64,000 bases of DNA, taken from positions 1-64,000 of the forward strand of contig KB722782.1 of assembly GCA_000349905.1 (NCBI GenBank), written 5' to 3'. The DNA comes from Volvariella volvacea V23. Lineage: Eukaryota > Basidiomycota > Agaricomycetes > Agaricales > Pluteaceae. Below are positions 23,684 to 35,068 of the stretch, piece by piece (positions within the stretch are counted from its first letter, which is position 1; each line of letters starts with the position of its first letter). Both the position numbers and the translations under genes were made by a program. The notes under the pieces were generated by a model. The model was not told where the DNA came from. It made no database searches and saw nothing but the letters and a program-made list of their open reading frames with translations.

Positions 23684-24594
23684 TCATCCATACACCCTCC
23701 CGCTCGCCTGCGCACTCGACCCCTTCCCATGCCCGTGTCCATGTCCACCATGACTAGACCCGCCCTTCTCAAACAGGTGCCTGAACTGCAACGGCGGCTC
23801 GGGCCAGAACGCGTCCATATGTGTCATATTCATGATATGCCCCCCACCACCAGCACCACCGGCGCCAGCAGAAGCAGCAAGAGCAGCAGCAGCGGCCTGG
23901 CCAGAACTGCTCCACGGCCCGCCCTCATCGATGTGCCTCGGCCTCTTCGGCGCCTTCTGCTCCCCCTGTCCCGCGCCACTCGACCCACTGTACCCCGCAT
24001 ACCCGCTCTGACTCTGACTCTGACTCCAACCATGACCATACGCATACCCGTTGAACCCAGCATCATAGTGCACCTCCGCACCCGCAGGCGGCGGCGAGGG
24101 CGTCATCCTCGACAGCTCCTGTGCCGTCTTGTACCTGCCCGAGCCCGACGAGGACGAGGACGCGGACGAGGATGCAAAGGAAGGATCGGCCCACGACCCG
24201 GCCAGCACGTCCTTCTCCGTTGGCAAGTGCCCAAAGGGCGCAAAGTCGTCGCCGGGGCCGTAGTTTCTGATGAACCCGTCTTCGTCGACTTGCATGCCCA
24301 TGCCCGTGGAGGAAGAGGGGTAGGAAGAGGAGGGTGGGTCGTGTTTGGAGGTGGTGTAGGAGCGGTGGTGGTTACGCTGTGTAGTAGAAGAGGATTGGGA
24401 CGAGGACGAGGATGAGGACCCTGTTTGACGAATATCAGCTTCCTCAAGTCCGGGATCACGAATACACAACAACGCCGAGTCGAGACTCGACTTGGGAGAG
24501 CATAGGAGGCTAGGAGGGCTCGAGACTTACATTGTGCCTTGTCAGAGCGGTGCGGCGCAGGTGCAGCAGGTGTATAACGCGACGCCGATGGCAT
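23684..24594 (-). CDS. Ser/Gly-rich protein (266 aa), unknown function
   Basis: Exon 1 is 24594-24531 (MPSASRYTPAAPAPHRSDKA), exon 2 24420-23684; the 110-nt intron starts GTAAGT and ends AAACAG, phase 1. After a poly-Ser tract the protein has a more conserved-looking acidic segment, DEDGFIRNYGPGDDFAPFGH, followed by LPTEKDVLAGSWADPSF, then Tyr/Gly/Gln repeats, a short basic KAPKRPRHIDEGGPWSS, an Ala tract, and MDAFWPEPPLQFRHLFEKGG near the C-terminus. No domain recognised. It reads in the same direction as the arrestin gene, about 450 bases upstream of it. Confidence 0.65.
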
Positions 24595-27500
24595 ACTTGA
24601 CTATTGTGTGCTAATATAACGTGGTTAAATGTCCGGTCGCGAGGCCGTGACGTCGTGAAGTAGTACTAGTAGCGATAGAGTGCAACCCGTCTAGCGGGGT
24701 TTAATGCAGTAAATGTAAAGGCGGGGAAGGGCAAGGGAAGATGCGCGCCAACTCGCAGAGTTCGGCGTTTAGCTCGTTGTGTCCGGTTGTCTGTGCTTGC
24801 AGCCGAGTATGACAATGTATCCCTCCTCTCAACGTTTCGAGGTCTTTATACGCTCGTGCTGTTCCCTCTCTCGTCCACACAATTGCCTGTCCGTTCGCCC
24901 ACATATGCCCCATCTGCACATACAATTGCCCACGCCCACAGAACCGGGACTATAGAGGCCATCCCGATTCACAGACCCATCGACTCGGATATCCCAGACT
25001 TGGATTCGGACAACCTGAACTTGCAATTCACAATTACCACTCAGCAAAGGGCAGACCGCTCGTGTTCCATTACATGCCCTTTTGGGCCTTTTGTCCCAAC
25101 ACGCGTCTATCACCAGTCAGGTGCTCTCAAGTGCCAATATAGGACGTACAATACAGTACGTTATGATTGAACATCACAGCCACGCCATACATGGACGCCC
25201 GTCGTGCGCTCCTGGTAAATTACATATTGGTATTGTACTTACAGAATCGCCGGGAGCTAAAAAGGCAAAACTCTAGCCTGCGGCTTCCCGATTCCTGATT
25301 CAGAACTGAGGAGCCCTTCGTGGCAACGAGGATGTTGACGTGGCGATCAGCTGCCCAGCCCGAGTGCAGTGTGAAATGCACCAGCAGGCCTCAGCGCTCA
25401 ACCGTGCTGGGAGGACTGGGGTGTCCCGTCAGGTCAGGCAAGCCCGCCGGGTGCCGATCCTCAGGTTGGCTTTTGGACGCTCCTAAATCCCAACATATGT
25501 GATTGTCATGGCTTGCTCTTCTCGACGGTGGTCCTGAACCGAATGGCCGATTGTGGAACGTGATGGTGGGGTGTACGCACGTATCTCCTTCCGATGTTTT
25601 CCCCCAGTGCTGCTCCTGAGATTTTCACGATGGAGACATGGCAACCTAATTGTGAGCACCGATCTGTACCAATACTGTAAGCGCCCATCGATACTTCCCG
25701 AATCGTCTACATTAAAATGGTGGCCGTGCCAGCGTCAGTGGCGTTATTCCAGTCACAGTATTGGGGCCCCACATGTACAGCCATGGCTATGGCCATTGTC
25801 GGCCTTGAAGACAATGGTGGGTGATGGTAATGGTGTCGACATGCTCCTCAGCTTCACGAACAATGAGAATGAGCTCTCGAGTCGAGTCCTCAGTTAATAT
25901 GCCCACTCTTGGAGACCCTTTGTTGCTATTATGCTGCACCATTCTACTTCCATATCATAATGCACCTTGCTTATTTCGCCTTCAAGTTCACACACAAAGC
26001 AGCCCGGCCCTCCATAACTTCCTTTTGATTCGGAGTATGCTGACTGTATTGTAGCCCAGAATTTGGATGGAGGTGTCACAACCTGAGCGCTGGCATTACA
26101 ATCGTTTTTTGTCTGGAAATGACACTCGCACTTTTCTTCCATCGCATTGATTGCTGGTACAATTGGGGCACCAAGTCCTCAAAGTCGGTTTGACTGTTGA
26201 GGGGTGCAAGTCTCTATCGCAATTGTCAGTACACCACCCGTTTGTGGCGCACATGCATCTATCTAACTGTTTTTTTCTGCAGCCAAACGTGAAGCTCATC
26301 GCGACATCAAAACCACAACATGAAGGCTGTTGTCACTCCTCACCCTGCCAGTATTTTTTGAGACATACTGTAGCAGTGCTGGCTGCACACTAGCACCGGC
26401 GAGTCAACGCCTCCAACTCCTCAGGCTCCCTCGAACCAGCCACCTATGTGCGTCGGTTAGCCGGCCTCTCCGCATACTCTCCCAACGCTCAGTCCTCAAA
26501 GTGCATGTCGCACTATCAGCACGAACGTCCTGAGACCACCGGGACGCTAATCCAACAAGTCAAGGGTGTTGGTAATCAAGCTAGTAATTCACCGCTTACC
26601 AGTAGCGTTCCCCAGCGCAGCATTACTCAACCGGAGAGACCTACCCCGCCTTGAAGCCCGGATCTCACTTTGGGTGCTTGGCGATGCCTGTCGTCATCGA
26701 CTCGTTCAACCTCGATGAATGGCCTGATCCTTGATCATCGGCGTATGCGGCTGGTGTGGGCTAGCTTATACCGTTCCCGCTCGGCGCTGTCCCCGCTCAC
26801 TTACTCGGTAGTGGCGATCTTGCTCTCAATGGCGATCTGCATACTTCCCCGGATGTACCGAGCAAAGCGGGCCAAGGTGTGTGCTCTGCAAATGGTCGCC
26901 TGGTTTTTGCTCAGTGTTCCACCTGTCTACTTCGTCTCTTTCGACGGCAGACCTTCAGGCTTCAGGCCCTCAGGACTCCCATTTCAGGTCTGTTGATATC
27001 GTGCTGTCGATCCATCTAATTTGGAAATCGGTTTGGGAGTCTGCGCACTATTGCGTCAAGTAGGAAATGGGGAGATGATCTTCAGCTTCGTGCCAACATG
27101 GTGACCTAATTTCAAGTGTCTCGGCGTTGGGTATAGAGGTCGACGTTGTGGTCATTGCCCTCGATAAAATTGGGGATCTGGGCCTAGAGCTTGCCTTGGG
27201 AATCACTTGAGAGCGCCAGAACGAGTCGTATGATGTTTGTCACTTTCCAGTGCTTTCTCTGATTTCTAAACTGGTCTTGATAACGTCGTATAGGATACTG
27301 AACCATTTCGCGCGTCTACAGATTGTCTGCCCTGGCCCTGGACAAATACCTTAGAATGATTCGCACACATATCAATTGAGGTATGGATACGCCCACAATG
27401 TGAACAACAAAATCTCATGTCCAGGACCCTTTATCCACGACCAGGCCCGACCCAAATTACTTGCGACGCAATTTCTATTTCCCCTTCCAGTTTTCTTCAC

Positions 27501-28837
27501 TCTGGCCGCCATTGTGACTTTCTTAGTGCTCAGGGGAAAGGCCTACATAGGTAGGTGATACTTATCGTGTATTGGCCCCGTCTGTATACTACTCCCCCCC
27601 CTCCCCCCAAGCATCCCTACTGACAACGACACAAGGCAGCCCCTGGCCCAAATCCGAGCACCCAAGAGAGAGAAGCAATCCCGTTTCAATCTACACAGGC
27701 CCCAATTTCGGTCTTTCACGCTGAAAGCAACGTCCTCAGGCCAGGGTATCAATGACTTGCTATTTCAAGGCCAAGGCGCAGCTCCGACTCGGGATCGCAG
27801 GGGCTCATCTGTGTACCCAATACCCCAGCGAAACGCCTCAATCTTTAGGCCTTCAAATTCAGGCGCAGCGTCGGACTGGACTTGGAGGTTCGTCGTGAAT
27901 TCCCGTCCCGAACACGTCAGCCAGAGGCTCTCACAGACACGTTACGCCGGTCGTAGTGCGCAGTTCATTGCCGATCCCCATCTATGGCATAGCAAAGTAA
28001 TTGGACTTGGCCACTCTTCATACGTCGAGAACACCCTACCTAGCTTTTTTTGTACTGACACCTCCCTGAAATTATGGTGATATCCCTATTAGTCACCATG
28101 GACTCTTGAGTTCCTCAACCACACGAGCAAAGTGGCATGTAAGATATGAAGATGTGAAGACAAGGTTTGCGGGTCTGAGAGATTCAAGTGAGATAAAACG
28201 GCAATGCTTATTTCAGCGACCACGAATTTGTCAGGCGTGCGGGAGGCAGTAATTGTCATGCCTGGACACCGGGGCTCTTGTTCAATCGGGTCGAAACGTA
28301 GACGTGACCGGATTTGTGTTATTCAATCATTGAACTTGATTCTAACGCCGAAAAACAGTATGCGACCGAGGGTGTTGTGCATATCATTGGGATCATAAAA
28401 AGCCCGGCCGCCTTTCGGGTTGTTGGGGTCCATGAGCCATCGTGCGTCAGGCCGACCCAAGTCCCTGCGATTAATCTGCAAGTCGTTCCTTGGACAATAG
28501 AACGGACAGACAAATGTATGCAGTTCTGACTCGAGTCTTCATTCTTCCGGGAAAAAACGAGTAGGTATATACACCAACTCAATATACGACACATGGGGTG
28601 CTGTAATATACAGAGATCTAAAGGAAAGAATCGACCGTGCAAGCTAGCAGTAGGCTATAGCTAGCGGTATGAGAGAGATAACAAGATAGCAAATGAGCGA
28701 AGGACAGAACAATAGATCCAGAGATATATCCACACAAAACGAAGGCGGTGCCTTCCAGTGCTGACCCGCGGAAAGCCCCGCCTCCCTCCTCCCCTTCCTT
28801 CCCCCTTCTCTTTGTAAACCAAGCTCTCAGCCTTTGC
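24595..28837. other. 4.2-kb interval without a supportable gene
   Basis: I found no frame here with both length and splice support. Small pieces look coding-like on the reverse strand near 25900-26300 (Cys-rich, for example LRTWCPNCTSNQCDG) and on the forward strand near 26690-27000 (a hydrophobic 108-codon frame), which could be worn remains of a gene or transposon, but no terminal repeats or transposase motifs are visible. Confidence 0.4.
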
Positions 28838-30178
28838 CTACGCCAAGTAACTCAAGAGCATCGCAACCCCCAAGCTGCTAACCACGGAACCCAACCCTAG
28901 AGCCCACAGACTTTCCTGTGGGATCTTGACATCTCGCAGGGGGTTGGCCCTCTTCCTCATCTCAATCTCCTTTGCGATGTCGGCAAGGCCTCCGCCACTG
29001 CTGTTGGGGCTGGTACTAGGCTTGAGCTTCATCATGGAGGAGGGGAGTTGGATGTATCCCATTGCTGATGCGATAGGAGCGTCGGCGAGGATGGAGATGG
29101 TCGTGAAACCGATATGGAGCCTAGAAGATTGGTAGGTGAGCGAGGAGCCAGAGAGAAGGAGAGGTTGGACTCTTACCATAGGGCAATAAATGCTAAATGT
29201 TCGGAAAGCAAGGAATGTTTGATTAGCACTTTATAACAAAGGATGGCTTATGGAGGAATGGCTTACAAGCACAGGAGTAAAAGACTGTGTTGAGGGGAAT
29301 TACGCTCTGAGCAAGTACCAAGACAGCGCTAAGCTGTCAGTCGAGATGGTACAGGAAGAGGACTCATATTAGTATCGACGAGCTCTGGCAGAGGAACGTA
29401 GTGCTTACTGCGTGCATCAACGCTCCAGTAGCGTACCGCCATTTGCTTGCATATGCCAATAACAAGACCTAGAAGTCAGGCTGCGGTCAGTGAACACGGC
29501 CGACTAATATTGGCAAGGAGCTTACCAGGAAGATGTCTAGAGCACCACTAAAGACAGCCACGGTGAACCATACGAGATCGATCGAAGGAAGGATGATTGT
29601 AAACGTGTATAGAACAAGTCCCCAGACTCCAGAGGCAATTACGGCTTGGCGAAAGTTGAAGTGGAGGAACAAGCCGGCGATAAGGACCTCAATTTGTCTA
29701 CGGGATAGGAGCTCAGTTAGGAGGTGCTATTCTGCGGTGGCTGGGTAGGAAAGGGCTCACGTGTGGAGGATTCCTATCATGAACGTCTGTAGACATGATG
29801 TGATAAGTCGAGGGGCACCCAGGAGCACAAATTGCTCTTAGTACGAACCGTTCGAGTAGTAACGCCATGCTGGAAGTGCGTGAAGATCCCGAAAATTGCC
29901 ACCGACCTAAAAACCCAAAAGGGACCCGATAATTAATTTTTGCAGTCGACAAGGAAGATCGCCACTCACCAGAACCAGAACATGGAGAGGCGGTTGTATG
30001 TCCATGTGCTCACATAGGTCCACTCCTTGTTGGTAAAAACCCATATGAGGAAGGAGGCCATTATTGGAGCCACTATTTCCATGACCAGGACGGCATCTTG
30101 GACGTTCTCTTCGTGAGGAGTAAGACCGTATGGTCCCGCACTTGGGGAGATGGTATCATTGATGATTTTCATGGGCAT
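28838..30178 (-). CDS. multi-pass membrane protein, paralogue A (296 aa)
   Basis: Eight exons: 30178-29970, 29906-29849, 29786-29761, 29697-29526, 29468-29409, 29333-29267, 29192-29177, 29120-28838; introns 56-75 nt, phases consistent. About seven hydrophobic segments can be read, among them DAVLVMEIVAPIMASFLIWV, RLSMFWFWSVAIFGIF, GVWGLVLYTFTIILPSID and FIALWLHIGFTTISILADAP, with a further hydrophobic C-terminal tail (LWALGLGSVVSSLGVAMLLS) after a polar loop rich in Ser and Lys. It shares sequence and exact internal exon lengths with paralogue B at 32.6-33.8 kb. The family is not one I can name; it is not a STE3-type receptor. The start is uncertain: in-frame exons may continue upstream to an ATG at 30484. 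Confidence 0.75.
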
Positions 30179-30184
30179 CAGGTG

Positions 30185-30484
30185 CTACAAAAATCTTGTC
30201 AACGACTGAAGATGGACGTAGAAGGACGGACGATCTGGAGGAATTATTTACCAGCGGATCCTCGAAGTCAAGTTCCAAGTTTTTGTTTTGCAGACCTCGG
30301 GGCCCAAGGAATTTTAAGAGCTTGGTGATGCTAGGGACAATCGTGGTGTGAGTATAAAAGGATGTATCAAACAAACTGCCTCCTCACCGTGGTGCCCATA
30401 TCCATTATACGAGCCCTTGATGATTAGGGTTCTGATCTTATGAACCAGTGCTCCTGCGGTGCTGTAGAACATATACGCAATCAT
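30185..30484 (-). other. possible additional 5' exons of paralogue A
   Basis: Exons 30484-30411 and 30330-30252, joined by an 80-nt GT-AG intron and then by a 67-nt intron (30251-30185) to CACCTGATG at 30184, keep one frame with no stop and would add about 53 residues (MIAYMFYSTAGALVHKIRTL at the start). Phases fit, but paralogue B offers no clear counterpart, so this may be a separate or decayed gene. Confidence 0.3.
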
Positions 30485-32585
30485 GATATGTGGGAATCAA
30501 ATCGTTAGATTGGTCGCCATCAGGAAGAAAATTCAACTCCCGCCGCCGAATGTGAAAGCGCCTTTGCACATGGTCATTGGAGAAACATCGCCAAGCAGAT
30601 GCTATTTCCTCAGAATAGTTCGAACTTGGCATGCGGTCAGTTCGTTAAACGACTCCAAATGCGTGTTTACCTCCGTATGTAAATTACAGTCATGATCAGA
30701 CTGTCGGATCACATCCAGAGGTAGTGTGGTACCTAGTGCTGAATGAAGCGGGTGTCATCTTGCATTTTACCTCCAGTATCCCAACCACTAGTGCAATTTG
30801 TTGCTGAACCCGCTATACTGCCGTCCACCGAACCACTCTTCCCTAATTGGTCGCATATAATCTCATGGCCACTGAACCTGGGCTGGATATTTCAGGTTTG
30901 GGCGGCTATCCTGAGTGGGGCAACCAAGGGTAACCTCAAACAGTCCTCAAACTTGCAATCGGGGTTTCGGCGCGGCAAACTCATGTGATGGAAACAGCAT
31001 TCCTGGTAAGCATTTATCCTCCAACAGTCAAGGCTACACTCTCGGAAATCACCATAAAGGCTAAGTAGACGCAGAGAACATATAGATGTAATTTTAACAC
31101 TCACTAGATGCAGGTTGCCTCCCTTTCTCAAGCACGTAACGACGAAGGACGGCCCTTCGAATGCACTTCCAGTTGCCACACCATACAATTCTCGGTACAA
31201 ACTCGGAATATATTGACCTTCACACCGGAAAGGATGTGAACAGGTAAGTGGCTTATTAAATGTCATAGATGCAAAGAGGCCTCCCTGGACGGCAGAGGAG
31301 CTACGGGTGGTGATGATAGATTAGTCGGATGGCTTAGGCTTGCAGGGCGAGATTAGCGCACCTCCGCATAGACCGAACACAGTGTTAGAAGCTCCTACGA
31401 TCTCTAGTGGGCTTTACCGACGCGTCGGCCTTTGCATTCGTTTCTCATACATGGCCGTAGATGCGCGACGGAGCCGAGTCGTCCATTACGCGCACTAGGA
31501 CGCGCTAATGAGGGAAGGCGCGTTCGTGCTTGGTGATGTCATAGGCACAAACACGGATACGGTGCTGCGTGGTGGGTGATGCAATACTATGAGGTTTCAA
31601 TTCGCGTCTACGAAAAACTCGGTGGTGAAACCGGCAACACAGGAAAGCGTTGGCGATGATGGGTGCTAGGTGCAATGCTCAGCTTTCTCAACCGGGCTTG
31701 GTGGAGGCGAGGATACCGGGTACAGCATATTCAAACAGTCGAATCACGAATTTGGTTTATATTTGGCGTGGTCGTCGCGTCCTAGTGGTAGGAAATTGCA
31801 ACGACTCTGGCGCACGAACGTAAGTCAGAGGGTTGCCACATGGAAGCCTATATGCCCGAGCCTTCGTGGTTTAAGTTGACTAGACTCCAGCTCCAGCTCC
31901 AGCACAAATATCTCGTTGTGCAAATCTCCAATGGCTGTGGATTGGTGATGCCGGTGGATATCCACGGCCAGCAATACTCAAGTGTCTAAGCAATTCCTAG
32001 ACAGCATTAGAGCAAGCTGAGCAAGCCCAGCCCAATAGCCTTGCTTGGGCCCGGAACTCGGGGGACAATGGCGACACTAGAATCGTACGTCCCAGTCCGA
32101 GAAGCGCACCTGCTGCGCATTGGCACGTCAACATGAAGAAATCAGAAAGCTCACCGAGACACCCACTGGATAGTGCATATATGTGCCCAACGATAAGATC
32201 TTCCAGGGACCGGATGAGTGTGTTCCGTGCCAAGTCCATATGCGTATTTTCTTCGGAGAACCCTCAAAGGTACAGAAGAAGTATGGTAAGTATAATTGAA
32301 GCCTCAGGGATGCATAACATTCCCAAAGTGATAAGAAACTCTGAGGTGTCGTGTTTGCTGCGCAGTTTATCAATTCCCGACATGGCCGGCTTCATTTACT
32401 CAGGCTCCCGCAATCACAACATTCGAGCTTATTCGATTTCATTAGCACAGTAGTACCAAGATAGACTAAGTACGCACAGCAAATGCGAGATGGTTATACA
32501 AATCAACAACTACAGCATTAAACCTTATCGCACGCCACCGAATCACCCCAGCCACACGTCCGCGCCAGATCTCAGCCATCACGCA
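30485..32585. other. gap between membrane paralogues, with coding-like debris
   Basis: The reverse strand between about 30500 and 31000 shows short stop-free stretches with protein-like composition (YMRPIREEWFGGRQYSGFSN; HLLGDVSPMTMCKGAFTFGG) broken by stops, as expected of a decayed gene. From 31000 to 32585 I see nothing I can support. Confidence 0.3.
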
Positions 32586-33840
32586 TCAGGGGGTGGGCTT
32601 GGGGGTGGCGAGGTAGTTGATAACATTGCTAATGCCGAACGCACCAGCCAACGATGCACCGATCATGATGGCTAGCATCTTCTTGGGGATGAAGACGTCC
32701 CACAGAGGGTTCGATGGCCATTGCTCCTTCTTAGGGCTTGGTGAGCTGACAACTTGGATTTCGTCCGAGGTGAGGGGGAGTTGGATGTTGTCGGTGGTGT
32801 CCTTGACGGGGGAGTCGTTGAGGATGGCGATTACGGTCGCGCCAACGTGTGTCCTGCGAATATATAAGGATTAGGCTCCTGTAATTGATTATTGGTGTCG
32901 ACATACCATAAAGCGAGGAAGGCTGGAATAACAAAAGGTAAGATTTGTGGTTGTGCTGGAATAGGCGGTTTACTCACTTAGTACATTGAAGGTGACGACA
33001 TTGAGGAAGATTGCCGCATCAGTGAACACAAGGACGGCACCGATCTGCCAGCAGTTGATAAGATAACGATAGATGAGACAACGAGCCAGGAACTCACCAT
33101 GTGCCCCAGAGCGCCCAAGGCATACCACCACTTCTTTCCGTATGCAAGCAATAAAACCTATATCTTACGTATTAATGATAATGACAAACAATGCTCTGTT
33201 GGAGACTTACAGGGAGGGTATCTCCAGCTCCTCCGAATGTAGCCACCCAGTAGAATACGCCAACAATGGTTTCTGATGCCAGGGTCGTGGTGAATAGCAA
33301 TAGACCCCAGAGACCGGCCAATTTCAAGGCTTGTCGGAAGTTTAGGTGTAGATAGAGCGAGTTGATCAGCACTTCAATGGATCTGATAGCGATTGAGTGA
33401 GCTGGGCAGCTTCTAACTGATAGGAAGAGCGGATAGCTCACGTATGGAAAACGGCAATGATGAAAGTCTAATATAGTTTATGAGTGTTTCTCGCGGTTAG
33501 AATATTCAATGAGGCGTACGAATCGGTTGGTTTTGCCGGTCTGGTAGAAGACCAAGCCACCGAAGAGGGACACAGACCTACGAGTATTCTATTAAGATGT
33601 GATCAATCCTAAAGCATCAGGCACTCACCAGAACCACATGATCGCCAAACGGCTGAATGTCCAAGTGCTGGCGTACGACCATCCCTTGGCAGAGAACAAC
33701 CAGATGATGAAAGATCCCAAGACGGGAGCTGCAAGTGTGACGACCAGCATGGCATTCCGAACGGTTGCCTCCCGAGGAGTGAGCTGGCTGTAATCGCCGC
33801 CAGTGGGGACAATGGTGTCGTTTACAACGCTGAAAGTCAT
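32586..33840 (-). CDS. multi-pass membrane protein, paralogue B (292 aa)
   Basis: Exons: 33840-33629, 33577-33520, 33467-33442, 33382-33211, 33157-33098, 33044-32978, 32922-32907, 32853-32586; introns 51-59 nt. The six internal exons are 58, 26, 172, 60, 67 and 16 nt, identical to those of paralogue A. Hydrophobic segments include AMLVVTLAAPVLGSFIIWLF, AIMWFWSVSLFGGLVFY, FIIAVFHTSIEVLINSLYLH, LKLAGLWGLLLFTTTLA and FLALWHVGATVIAILNDSPV; the C-terminus ends with IMIGASLAGAFGISNVINYL. Shared motifs with A include NDTI near the N-terminus, LHLNFRQA/LHFNFRQA and VLLLAY. Seven to eight membrane passes are likely. Function unknown. The open frame extends about 20 codons upstream of this ATG to a possible acceptor, so the true start could lie further 5'. 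Confidence 0.75.
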
Positions 33841-35068
33841 AGTGGGAAGGAGGGAAAGGCCTTGATAGAGGACATCGTTTTGGCGTGCTCTAGAAATAGC
33901 TGTTGGATGTGGTTACTGATCACGTTAACGGACTGATTCCACCACCCTTTCCGTTCGAGCCGTCAAACCACTATCCACGGCGCTGACAAGATACCGTCAC
34001 AGTTGATACCGAAAGGCAGTACACATCTGAGTGGAGGCTGTAGGTCCCTATCAGGACTCCTAAAGCAAGAGGGAAGATCAAGGTACTTGGCGCTTCCCGA
34101 GCTCCATAACAGGAACCATGGACCTTTTACGGAAATACACAGACAGGCTCGTTGACCGTAGGACATGCGAAATGTTCTGAGAGGTGTCAATTTCAATGCA
34201 TGAGTCTCTCACCAGGAACTATCCCCATGCATCAGCCGGGGATATAGGGATTCCGGGGTCACAAAATGATGGGTTATCTGTCAATGGCTCACTTAATCAA
34301 AGGAGACAGTGACGATAATCCCTAGAAACGTCCTCCTAATATCCGGATTTAGCACAGTGTGAGTTCAGCAGCAACGGCATGTGCTGTGGCGGCTGGGTTC
34401 TGTGCGAATGGAGCTTGCCTGTTGAGCCAAAATAGTAAGTTACGCAAGGACCCGGGTCAAGCAAGGGTCCAGGCTCTCTGCCATCTTCCGATGAGATAGA
34501 AGACAGGCTCCAGCATATTATGTAGCCCCTATATTCCTAACAGTTACAATACAGACGAGGGTGAGATTGGAGCGGATTAACGTACCTTTGCTGCTGCGTC
34601 AGGATCGCGAAGCGCGCGAGCGTGGTGTCACGTGGATGTGACCAGGCAGGTCCGTCACGGGCGTTTCGCAAAGTGAACGCGCGCTTATACCAAACGTTAC
34701 TGCGCGTACTCCTCTCACAAAGATTGAAGACGATGTAGATCTCCGCGTTCATTGTATTTCAATGTGATGGACATTGCAGCTCGAGCTCGAACAGGGGCCA
34801 TGACCAAGACAGCGAGCTCATCCCTTGACAGGACACGCTAACTTAGACCTTTTCGTTTTAGGTTCTTGATTTCCTCGCCGTGTACTAAGATAGGGCGTAA
34901 TCGGTCGTAATTCGAAGCCGTACGGTTAATATAACAGTCAACCACAAGCTTAAGCTGACTGACTGCTCATAAAATAACGCCAGAGAAATTTCCGCGGTGA
35001 TGATTGTCAGCCACTGCAAGCGCATATATTGAGGCCTGGTTGATGACCTCGAAGAAATTGACGCCTCG
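33841..35068. other. intergenic gap with one orphan exon-like ORF
   Basis: On the reverse strand an ATG at 34752 opens a frame (MNAEIYIVFNLCERSTRSNV ... ARFAILTQQQR) ending at a good AAAG|GTACGT donor near 34586, but I could not find the following exon. Otherwise the stretch is divergent promoter sequence for paralogue B and the 35.1-kb gene. Confidence 0.3.

Noticed and set aside
28838..33840. STE3 pheromone receptor for the paired membrane proteins
   Set aside because: Right number of membrane passes, but none of the STE3 motifs (for example the Trp-Cys-Asp region) is present, and exon structure differs.
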